Of a stretch of 53,199 nucleotides of DNA, positions 25,458-34,400 are shown piece after piece. The translations under genes were made by a program, and so were the position numbers. The notes under the pieces were generated by a model. It saw nothing but the letters and a program-made list of their open reading frames with translations, ran no database searches and was not told where the DNA came from. Within the stretch, counting starts at the first letter, position 1. Every line of letters begins with the position of its first letter. This DNA is from an uncultured Bacteroidales bacterium. GTDB lineage: Bacteria > Bacteroidota > Bacteroidia > Bacteroidales > Paludibacteraceae. Where the stretch lies: NCBI GenBank assembly GCA_900316845.1, contig ONEG01000013.1, positions 680 through 53,878 of the forward strand, in the 5' to 3' direction.

Positions 25458-25895
25458 TTAGTCAATGTTTTGAGGGTTAGTAAATGAGTACTTTGCGAAG
25501 ATCGCCTGCAGTTCTTCCCGGCTCATCTTCCGTGGCTCTCTCCCGATAGAGCGGAGGATGCGCAGGATCTTGGCTCGCTTGCGGTTCTCTTCCGGCGTGA
25601 CCTCTTCGAGGTTGGCGAGGGACCAGTCCATCTTGTTGCCGTTGAGGTGGTCGATCTCCATGCCGGGTGTACGTGGCCCGACGAAAGTCTCGTAGATGAG
25701 ATGATGGCAGGGGCGGCTTTTAAAATTGTTCATAATGGGGTAAATGGAGCCGCCTTTGTGGTTTTGCATACCGGGAGAAAAGCCGGGTTTGAGCTCTCGT
25801 CCTTTGGCGGAATAAAACTTGCCGTCTGTGCCGGCGAAGAGGATTTTGCCGCCGACGGACTCAAGCGGCACTTGTTTGATCATAGGTACAGTCAT
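25458..25895 (-). CDS. HNH homing-type endonuclease
   Basis: 145 residues. The HNH motif is clear: HHLIYETFVGP leads in, then EIDHLNGNKMDW and LANLEEVTPEENRKRA, matching the phage-type HNH_3 family whose His in DH is catalytic. These enzymes nick or cut DNA and spread with phages and small mobile elements. The start at 25895 is used; Met5 is an alternative. A TACCTTTG box lies 88 nt upstream. Confidence 0.85.
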   Translation of the reverse strand: MTVPMIKQVPLESVGGKILFAGTDGKFYSAKGRELKPGFSPGMQNHKGGSIYPIMNNFKSRPCHHLIYETFVGPRTPGMEIDHLNGNKMDWSLANLEEVTPEENRKRAKILRILRSIGREPRKMSREELQAIFAKYSFTNPQNID

Positions 25896-25982
25896 AATGC
25901 ATCGGACTCAAGGCGCTAATGCTGAGCAAGCACACTCCGCATGGCTGGCTGCCGGCAGAGGCTCTCCGCCTGAAATCCGATG

Positions 25983-25990
25983 CAAAGGTA
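25983..25990 (-). promoter_or_regulatory. Probable -7 box for the HNH operon
   Basis: TACCTTTG on the minus strand followed by CATCGG. A matching TTG element at the usual distance is absent (TTATT there instead), so the promoter is weaker or differently controlled than the housekeeping ones. Confidence 0.45.
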
Positions 25991-26023
25991 GAGGGATTTG
26001 GGGAGGTAATAACGGTATAATTT

Positions 26024-26275
26024 TTACCGTTGTTGATTCATGCACTTTAGTGCATTGTCCAAATCCGCGACGGTTAAGTACCCGAATCGGTTAATAAAAT
26101 CGGGTTCGCCTAATAGTTTGTCGCGATACCTGTGTCCATACTTACTGCGGTTTTGCCGGATGTAGAGAACGATGTTAAAATACCGCTCATGCGTGTCAGT
26201 CTGCGGGTACCATTTACAGATGGTCTCCCATTCACCGGTGGCTTTCCAGCGCTCGATAGTTTCAAATAAAGTCAT
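26024..26275 (-). CDS. Unknown 83-residue protein
   Basis: Starts MTLFETIERWKATGEWETIC; Trp- and Tyr-rich, basic, ends ALKCMNQQR. An open frame continues to 26338, but those codons lie across the promoter at 26303-26332, so the shorter start is preferred. No known motif. It is the first gene of the leftward small-gene set. Confidence 0.6.
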   Translation of the reverse strand: MTLFETIERWKATGEWETICKWYPQTDTHERYFNIVLYIRQNRSKYGHRYRDKLLGEPDFINRFGYLTVADLDNALKCMNQQR

Positions 26276-26302
26276 ACCTTTGTTGATTTTTAAAATGGGG
26301 CA

Positions 26303-26332
26303 CAAAGGTACTGCTAAAGTACGAAACTTCAA
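26303..26332 (-). promoter_or_regulatory. Promoter of the small-gene set
   Basis: On the minus strand TTGA (26332-26329), 18 nt, TACCTTTG (26310-26303). Spacing is one base shorter than in the housekeeping promoters of this window. Confidence 0.65.
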
Positions 26333-26462
26333 CGACAATCAAGCAGATTAGTGCATTTTAGGCAAAATAAATCTTCTTGATATTTGCAGGTATCAGAAAA
26401 GATGTTATTATCTAAAGATAATATGGTACATAGGCCTGTTAATATTTTCTATATTTTCCTTA

Positions 26463-26501
26463 TACTATTTTCGTATATCCGCGAAAAGCAGTAATTTTGT
26501 G
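26463..26501 (+). promoter_or_regulatory. Conserved 39-bp promoter block, copy 1
   Basis: TACTATTTTCGTAT, 8 variable bases, AAAGCAGTAATTTTGTG. The same layout with both outer blocks identical lies on the minus strand at 48716-48754, upstream of another tagged secreted protein. TAATTTTG could be the -7 box, but ATTTTCG replaces the usual TTG at -33, which suggests a different sigma factor or an activator site. Confidence 0.7.
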
Positions 26502-26566
26502 GCGTTCTTCAACATAAGAACAACCGGCTTAAATCGGGAAACACAAACCAAAAAACACAATACCTT

Positions 26567-29500
26567 ATGAAACACAATTCTCTTATTTCAGCAAATGGGT
26601 TGCTTCATAACCCGCTTGCATCAATGACAATCAAGTCAAGTTTTTTAACCGCTATTTTCAAGCCTCTCTTGATGCAGTTCCTGCTGGTTATGGGAAGTAG
26701 TGTTGTGTGGGCGGCCTTCACACAAGGAGCTACGTATTATGTAGATTTTCGCACTGTGGATTTTTACAAGGATGGTGCTGTTTTAAAAGTAAACTTTTAT
26801 AACGGAAATTCTTATCAAGGTGATGAAAACCGTGCTGCGGTGACAGAAACTGAAGTTGCGGATGTATACTCTTTCACAATTCCAAATATCACTACCGATA
26901 ATTTTAAGATTGTTCGTCTAGATCCGAATAATCTTAGCACTAGATGGAATCAAACAGTGAAAATGTACGAAAATGCTGCAGGAGACAATAATTGCATCAA
27001 CTTAACATCTTGGCCTAGCGGCGATGTTCCATGCTCATGGACAACGTATGATCCCGATGCTGCGCCTGCTTGTACTTTTGCTCAAGGCGAAACTATTTAT
27101 TTCCGACTTAAAAGCGATGTCAATTGGGGCGATGCAGGTGCCTATCCTGCTGCAGTTTTTTATTATGGTAGTAGTAGTAAGAAAGACACCAAAACCAATT
27201 CACACAAATGGGATAATATGAGCGGTTCTTGTAATATAGGCAGTAGTAATTATACCGTATTAACTCCAGTAGCGGGAGTAGAACATCTGTGGAGCGTTAC
27301 CATTCCACGATCCGACATTGGTTATATTCGCATTGTTCGAATAGCTGGTAATGATGCCAATTGGACATGGAACAATCAAAGCAAAATGTGTGTCACAGAT
27401 GCCGGCACAAATAACTGCATCTATTGCGACGGTTGGGATAACACCGGAACGTGGGAAACATATAGCACTGGCCGAACCAACACATGCGGCAGCGGTGACC
27501 CCGAACCTGCAGTGACCTACACCGTTACTCTCCACCCGAATAATGGTGGCGCAAGTACGATTGTGAAAGAGAATGTTCCGGAGGGTAGCAATTCCAGCGC
27601 AGCTGCGTTGAACTTAGCAGCAGTGACTTATGGCGTAGGTACTGCTACTTGGTACACCAACCAAGAATGCACCGCTCCTTTTAACACTGTTACCGGTAAT
27701 ATGGATCTCTACGCAAAATGGGGCGTAAGCGGAAATTATTACGTAGTAGGCGACTTGTGGATGTATAATAGCGCTGGAGATTGGGACAATAATAAAGGTC
27801 AGCTCATGACTAACACGAATGGAGTATGCACAGTCACTTATACAGCTCCAAAAGGTCTGAACCGCTTTGAGATTATCAAAGACAAAGAATGGGGACAGAA
27901 GATAAATGGCGGCAGTTACTCTGCAGTGCTTAACGCCTCATCGCCTATCAGTCTCTCTGTGAATAGCGGACACATTGTCTTCACCCTCACGGAAGCCAAA
28001 CAAGTGACTATTACTTTCGACGGCAAAGTATCTGTCAGCGCTACAGACTATAGCTTCAACCAAACGGTTGATTGGCGCGTAAAGACATCCGACTCCGGTT
28101 GGGGTAATAAGCCCAACTCCTGGGATCACTCTAATGTGATGACGAAAACCGCTTCCGGCGCGTCAATCATCATCCAAAATGTGCCGGCAAATACAAACCA
28201 TAGTTTTATGATCACCCGCGGTAGTGATGAACAAGCTGCGGTAGGAACGTATAACTTTAACGCCTTGTGGTTAGACACCTCCAACCCTTCTTCCGGCTTA
28301 ACATGGAACATGCAGAATACCAATATCGGTGATCGCCAATTAGCTCAAACGGACAACGAATGGCGTAACTGCTCATTCCGCTTATCAGCACAATCAGATA
28401 TCCGCATCACCTTCGATGGCGGTAAGATCCGTTGTGATATTGTCGCGCCAAATACCGTTACTTTCAACAGCAATGGCGGTAGTGCAGTAGCTCCGCAAGA
28501 AGTATCCAATGGTGGTACCGCTTCCGAGCCGAGTGCTCCAACGAAAGACGGTTATACCTTTGTCAAATGGCAGCTTAATGGTGTTGATTACCATTTTACC
28601 GAAACGGTTACCGAAGATATTACTCTGGATGCAATTTGGGTATATACGGCTATCAGTTCAGTAGTTCTGAACGAAAGCACGCACATGACTTGGGTGGGCA
28701 ATACGGACTTCACTCTCACGCCGACCTTGACTCCTTCCGACGCAATAGCCAAGAGCGTTGCATGGAGCAGCAATGCTACAGGCGTGGCAACCGTAAGTGA
28801 TGGTATTGTACACGCAGTAACTGCCGGTGAGGCTCGTATCACCTGTACCGTTACTGACCAGTTCGATCAGCAGGTTAGCGCTTATTGCGATGTTACCGTT
28901 GCTGCCTGCGAGATGGCGACCGAGAACCTCTACTCCATGAGGGTAACCGGCTATGAGAGTAAAATTGGTGATAATGCCGATCTCAGCGGTTTATGGAACG
29001 AGAGCAGCGACAATGGGGTAATGACACAGACTGCTCGTTTAGTACGCATTGCATTTAAGGACCTTGCTACTGAATATATGACTGAAGATGCGAACGGAAA
29101 AGTTGCAGGGCGTGCTAGTATTACGGATGATTCCGACAAATGGATGTACTATTCCGCAGGAACGGGCTTCTTCTATTTACAGAACTACAACACAGGTCAC
29201 TTCTTATACAAAGACAAGTCAACTGATCTGATGGGACAAAATGGTGAGTGGAAATTCTACGGAACTAAAGCAGCTTCGTATGCCGATGCAGACACCTATA
29301 GATGGCTTGAAAATGGTTCAGGTGATCAACTGCGTATTTGCAATAAAGATGGATACAACGGTGGTCTTGAAGGATCGCATACACTCATGCGCTACTACGT
29401 AGATGCTGTAGATGGATGGAATACTCCTTATGTACGTTGTGGTTTGGGAGGCCATCAAGGAAATAATCCTATTAGAGCCATCATTACCCAAGTTGAGGCT

Positions 29501-31228
29501 TCTGTTGATAATCCATTCTTTGCTTCTTCTCTGATGAATGGTTCGTACTACCGTATGAATACCGGCGCTACCGTACGGGCTAATCTCAATGCAGCGCTTG
29601 TGAGTGGTGCGGTAATCACCGTGCGCCTATATGCAGATGCGAATACAACGGTTAAGCTGCAGAAGACGGATGGTACCGAGATTGAAACCATCAACCTCAG
29701 TGCAGACGCCGAGCGCGAGTACACATACACCGGCTCGGCTTTGGTTGGCGAGGAGGCTTTCGTCATCAAAGCGACAGACAATCACGCGGGTATCGCGTCT
29801 ATAGTAGTAACGCGCACGTATGCAGTTCGCCTCGCCCAACTCATTGAGGAAACGGAGATTGGCGGGACACTCACCCTCACATGTGACTACGCCACGGACA
29901 ATGCCGTGATTGACAAAGCCATCACGATCAATGGTGGCGGTCACACGATTGGCGATCTGAAGATAGAGCTGTCGGGCGATCTGACACTCAGCGGAGCGCT
30001 GACAGTCAATGATTTCAGCATCTACGCACAAGCAGGCAACTCAACTAATCATGCCGCTTCCGGACAAGTACGTAATGCTACTAACCTGACCGTCAACGGC
30101 AACGCGTACTTCTACTACACAATCGAACCGGGTGAGCATGTACAACACGGATGGTATGACTTCACCGTGCCGTTCCCGGTTAATACCGCTTCCGGCATCA
30201 AGGGTATTCAGAATGCAGTACTCAATGACAACTTCGCTTATGGAACGGACTATGCTATTTTGGAGCACCTCGGTGACAAACAAGCAGCGGGAGAATACGC
30301 TTACAAGAAGTTCCAAGGCGTGATGGCCCCCTGTCGTCTGTACTCTATTACGTTGGACGATGACTACAACTACAAGACCCTGCGCTTCCAAAAGACCAAT
30401 AACGGTGCACTCGTTGCAGCAGATGCAGTAACGCTCAATGCTTATGAAGGAGGCGACGCGGGGAAAGCTAACTGGAACGGTGTCGGAAACGGAACGCTCC
30501 ACCACGCGAATGTCGGAGTAAACACTGAAGTCATTCAGGTTTACCAGAGCGGCAACAATTCCTTCATGGCTGTTACGGCAAGTTCCACCTCGCTCGCTAT
30601 CGGTACCGCCTTCATGGTACAAGAGAAAGGCACGATGACGCTTGGTCAAGCCAGCCATGCATTGTTAGCGCCGAAACGTGAAGCAAGCGTTCAACCGACC
30701 GCTATTCAGATTGCCAGCGAAGGCAAGCCGTTCAGCGACCAGCTCTTTATCTCTGCGGACGAGACGGCAGGTCAAGGTTATAACCAAGGCGTAGATGTAG
30801 CGAAAGCCGGTAATATCGGTAACGTGAATGTGCCGCAGATATGGACGAACGCTTACAACAGCAAGCTCTGTGCACACGAAGCACAACTGATTAACGGTGA
30901 GGCTTCATACACTCTCTCGCTCTACGCACCGGCTGACGGCACCTATACCCTGACCGGTCTCAACATCCCGGAGGACTATACCCTCTACCTCACGCAGAAC
31001 GGCACGATGCTTACTGAACTGAGCGGGACTTATACGCTCGACCTCAACAAGGGCATCACCACCGAGTATGGTCTGCTCCTCGTAGAGACCTACAAGACGC
31101 CGACAGGGATTGAGGAGTCAGGCATCAGGAGTCAGGAGTCAGGAATCAGAAAGATCCTCCACAACGGCGTGCTCTATATCCTCCATAACGGCAAGATCTA
31201 TAATGCCCAAGGCGCACGCGTGGAATAG
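26567..31228 (+). CDS. Giant secreted protein with InlB-type and Big2-like repeats and C-terminal sorting tag
   Basis: 1553 residues. A long signal region ends near SSVVWA (Met20 is an alternative start). Beta-rich repeats follow: TFAQGETIYFRL type starch-binding-like modules (about 60-310), two Listeria-Bacteroides/InlB-like repeats (HPNNGG.. near 330; FNSNGGSAV near 640), a Big2-like domain (about 700-790), a beta-trefoil-like stretch (about 840-990) and a long C-terminal beta region. The tag is KILHNGVLYILHNGKIYNAQ, preceded by a heptamer-coded linker. The first two thirds are AT-richer than the rest. Probably a surface adhesin or glycan-binding protein exported by type IX secretion; the ligand is unknown. 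Confidence 0.8.
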   Translation: MKHNSLISANGLLHNPLASMTIKSSFLTAIFKPLLMQFLLVMGSSVVWAAFTQGATYYVDFRTVDFYKDGAVLKVNFYNGNSYQGDENRAAVTETEVADVYSFTIPNITTDNFKIVRLDPNNLSTRWNQTVKMYENAAGDNNCINLTSWPSGDVPCSWTTYDPDAAPACTFAQGETIYFRLKSDVNWGDAGAYPAAVFYYGSSSKKDTKTNSHKWDNMSGSCNIGSSNYTVLTPVAGVEHLWSVTIPRSDIGYIRIVRIAGNDANWTWNNQSKMCVTDAGTNNCIYCDGWDNTGTWETYSTGRTNTCGSGDPEPAVTYTVTLHPNNGGASTIVKENVPEGSNSSAAALNLAAVTYGVGTATWYTNQECTAPFNTVTGNMDLYAKWGVSGNYYVVGDLWMYNSAGDWDNNKGQLMTNTNGVCTVTYTAPKGLNRFEIIKDKEWGQKINGGSYSAVLNASSPISLSVNSGHIVFTLTEAKQVTITFDGKVSVSATDYSFNQTVDWRVKTSDSGWGNKPNSWDHSNVMTKTASGASIIIQNVPANTNHSFMITRGSDEQAAVGTYNFNALWLDTSNPSSGLTWNMQNTNIGDRQLAQTDNEWRNCSFRLSAQSDIRITFDGGKIRCDIVAPNTVTFNSNGGSAVAPQEVSNGGTASEPSAPTKDGYTFVKWQLNGVDYHFTETVTEDITLDAIWVYTAISSVVLNESTHMTWVGNTDFTLTPTLTPSDAIAKSVAWSSNATGVATVSDGIVHAVTAGEARITCTVTDQFDQQVSAYCDVTVAACEMATENLYSMRVTGYESKIGDNADLSGLWNESSDNGVMTQTARLVRIAFKDLATEYMTEDANGKVAGRASITDDSDKWMYYSAGTGFFYLQNYNTGHFLYKDKSTDLMGQNGEWKFYGTKAASYADADTYRWLENGSGDQLRICNKDGYNGGLEGSHTLMRYYVDAVDGWNTPYVRCGLGGHQGNNPIRAIITQVEASVDNPFFASSLMNGSYYRMNTGATVRANLNAALVSGAVITVRLYADANTTVKLQKTDGTEIETINLSADAEREYTYTGSALVGEEAFVIKATDNHAGIASIVVTRTYAVRLAQLIEETEIGGTLTLTCDYATDNAVIDKAITINGGGHTIGDLKIELSGDLTLSGALTVNDFSIYAQAGNSTNHAASGQVRNATNLTVNGNAYFYYTIEPGEHVQHGWYDFTVPFPVNTASGIKGIQNAVLNDNFAYGTDYAILEHLGDKQAAGEYAYKKFQGVMAPCRLYSITLDDDYNYKTLRFQKTNNGALVAADAVTLNAYEGGDAGKANWNGVGNGTLHHANVGVNTEVIQVYQSGNNSFMAVTASSTSLAIGTAFMVQEKGTMTLGQASHALLAPKREASVQPTAIQIASEGKPFSDQLFISADETAGQGYNQGVDVAKAGNIGNVNVPQIWTNAYNSKLCAHEAQLINGEASYTLSLYAPADGTYTLTGLNIPEDYTLYLTQNGTMLTELSGTYTLDLNKGITTEYGLLLVETYKTPTGIEESGIRSQESGIRKILHNGVLYILHNGKIYNAQGARVE
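31114..31148 (+). repeat. Heptamer tract (GGAGTCA x5, two variants) before the sorting tag
   Basis: Five units: GGAGTCA, GGCATCA, GGAGTCA, GGAGTCA, GGAATCA. It encodes EESGIRSQESGIRK. A one-unit change would frameshift only the last 26 or so residues, that is, the secretion tag. Confidence 0.95.
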
Positions 31229-31290
31229 TTGAAAGACCGCTTCGCTCAAAGATAAAAGATAAAATTAACATAATTAAACTGATAAAAAAA

Positions 31291-31428
31291 ATGAAAACGT
31301 ATTCAAAACCGATTATCGAATTAATTGATCTTCAAGCCGCAGGTTTCATTATGGGATTGTCGGATGCCTCCAATCCGGATCATACAATGACTACTTCTGC
31401 TCCCGAAAGAAAATGGAAATTATTTTAA
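31291..31428 (+). CDS. 45-residue peptide of the MKxYxKPxIE type
   Basis: Reads MKTYSKPIIELIDLQAAGFI at its start and ends SAPERKWKLF. It lies in the 210-bp gap between the two giant secreted-protein genes, with an A-rich leader. Very short proteins beginning MKxYxKPxxExxxL are frequent in Bacteroidales, are usually left unannotated, and have no established function; they have the leader-plus-variable-core look of a ribosomal peptide precursor, but no maturation enzyme is encoded nearby. Confidence 0.6.
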   Translation: MKTYSKPIIELIDLQAAGFIMGLSDASNPDHTMTTSAPERKWKLF

Positions 31429-31438
31429 ATTACCATCC

Positions 31439-34400
31439 ATGAAAAAACACGATCTTTTCAAATACGGTTCAGCTATAGGGTTGGCACTGTTATGCGCCGT
31501 CAATAGTTGGGCGGACTATCGTCTGAACAACCCCATCGGTCCGGACGGCTATTACATCGTCAAATGGGATTGTGAGAATGACACTTGGGCTTCCTCCAAC
31601 GACGTCGAGTACGACGAGACTTTTGTCCTCGCCATCGACCTCACGGGTACCAAGTATGAGAACTGGGTTAAGAATCCCCAGACAGCCAACGGAGTGACCT
31701 ATCCCGTGGAAAATACCATCGTCAGCTTGAACTGCTTCAGGGACGGCAGAGGCGATAACAATATGTATAGGGATAATCGCGCGCGCTTGTGGCATATCAA
31801 AGGCAATATATATGGCGCCATGTACAACTTTGCCCAATTTGAAACAAATCCCAACGCTCCTTGGACCAATACGACCCCTGCTATCGGAGAGCAGACCAAG
31901 ATATACGGACGTATGTTCAGTTCTGCAACGCTGTTCAGTGACCGCTGTTACCCCATCGATCCCTCCCAAAAAAAGGGAAGTATATGGAACTATCTGGATG
32001 AATGGTGGTCTGCGACGGATGGGCAACCGCTCTTTGTCTTCGCCCCTTATACAGGTACCAAGACCGGAGCGGCTTTCACTACACAGGAAATGACTCCCGG
32101 TACGCATATCTTCTACGACAATAATCATTACGTAGTAGGCAACGGTTACGCAGCACCGTGTTCCGTCAATGACGACCAGTGCTGCCCGTTCTTCTACCCC
32201 TTGGATCCGGTGACGCAGACCGTTTCGGTAGGCACGGATCTGAGTTTGGTGGCAGAGGAGAAAAGCGGCAACCTGACGGGAGTAAGTTATCAGTGGTACC
32301 GATACGAGACCTCTGCAGGCGAGACGACCGCCGCGCCTTATACGGGTACCGGTGCGCAGACGAAGACCTGCCACCCGGCGACCAATGAGGGCGAGACGGA
32401 TTATACCTATTACTGCTTTATCACAACCGCGAACTGTCCGGAGGGCGTCTATACGACAAAGGCACAAGTGATCGTCGAGAAACTCTGCCCGGAATACACC
32501 ATCACCGTTGATGGTGCGCCCGTCAGCGGTGCGCAGACGTTCTACCCCGGCGGATGGTACGTCATCGGTTGTACGAGTACAGCCGGTGCGCCGACCTCCA
32601 AGGTGCTGCCTGCCGGCGCAAAAGCACATTTCGGGCACGACACACTCTATATCCATACGGACGCGACGACAGCGCCGCTGACGATCGAGTTCCCCACTGC
32701 CGAGACGGCGCAGTACGCCGCTTGTTCGGGTATGCTGACGGGGCTCATCTCCCAGTGCGGCGAGGATCAGGCATACGTCCTCAAATGGGACGACAACAAA
32801 GGTTACGTCATGGATAACAACGGCGTGGTACAGATGTTATCCACCGGCATTAATGATAACACCGCCGACCGATGGCTGGCACTGCCTACAGGAGACCCGC
32901 AGGTCTTAGGCAAAGATGTTGTGTATCTCTATAACCTTACGACCAACCGCTACCTCTACCACGGTCCGGTACAAGCCACTACCCCGGGTGCAGGAGGGGA
33001 TTATTCGGCTGCACTCACTTCACCGAGTTTGGGTTCGGGTGACGAATATAAGTGGATTTTCTACCAAGGCGACCAGCAGCGTATCTACATCATGAACCTC
33101 TCCGACTGGACAGGTAACTGGCAACAGGCGCTGGTGCTGCATTGCCGCGATTGGGACTACATGTACTGCCAGGGCAATAATAACCAATACGACATCCGGG
33201 TGTGCAAACCGGATATGAAAGTCGGCAAGATGGTCGGTTATGACGTTAGCGGCGAGATGCATACCTCCGTCCAGAACCTGATTGCCACAACCGGCACCAA
33301 AGCTACACTGCCTCCTACGGCAATCGGTTGGAACGGTACGGCACCGACCGCCATCGTCAACCTGGTAGCCGGACAGGACACTACCTTCACTGCCCAACGT
33401 ACAGATAATACTCATTCTATCAATAAGATCATTACCTACTCTTCCTTCGATCCGACAATCGCTACCGTCGATGCCGCGACCGGCAAAGTGACGGCAGGCA
33501 ACAGCGGTACCACTACCATCACTGCCAAACTCGAAGACGCAGGTTGTTTCGACGGTGCGGAGATCACGTATCAGGTGAAGGTCAAAGGCTGTAGCGCCTT
33601 CACCTGGTCCATCGACGGCGAAGCAGGCCTGAGCAAACTGATGTACCCCGGCGGATGGTACATGCTCAGTTGTACCAACGACGACGGAGCACCGACAATC
33701 ACCGTCACCGGTACCGGCGTGACGACAGGAACACCGACGACCTCCGGCAACACAACGACCGTCAAGGTTACGCTCAGCGGCAACGCTACCGGAACCATCG
33801 CCCTCAAGGCTGCGCTCCAAGTCAGCGGCATGGATTGTGAGGACACGCAGACCATCAACGCCAGCGAGTGTACCGAGACCGCTGCCGAGAGCCGGAAGAT
33901 AGAGTGGTATAACTACAACGGTTCCACCACCTTCCCGCAATACTGGATCCATGACGGCGCGTCTGTCTATCTGCGCGACAACAACGGCGTGCTCGAAGCC
34001 GACATAGAGCATAACGACGGTAATGACCAGTGGTACATCATCCAGACCGGCGAGAAATGTCAGGGCGAAGATGTGTTCTACCTGCAGAACGTACAGACCA
34101 TGCGCTATGTCTATCGGGGCAGCCAGACAGGTAACACCGGCGGCGATTGGGAGTACGCAGAGGCCTTGCTCTCCGCTACCAACGCACAGACCGATGCCTA
34201 TAAATGGATCATTTACAACTATAACGGCAAGCATGCCGTAGTCAACGTAGGCGGCTTCACGGGAACGAACTTCACCAACGGCGCCTACATGCTGCATGTA
34301 CGCAACTGGGAAGCGGCGGCTCTGTTCTCCAATCCGAATATCCCTTCTCCGCGCATGGTATGCGGTAAGATGGCGAGCCAACATGCCAGTCCTGTATTCT

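Larger units (their letters stand above)
26276..26566. other. Divergent intergenic region
   Basis: About 290 bp holding the leftward promoter at 26303-26332, a palindrome TATTATC-TAAA-GATAATA (26406-26423) that could bind a dimeric regulator, and the conserved 39-bp block at 26463-26501 for the rightward giant gene. Confidence 0.55.

Noticed and set aside
26276..26338. A longer start for the 83-residue protein
   Set aside because: The extra codons cross the TACCTTTG box at 26303-26310, so they would not be transcribed in full.
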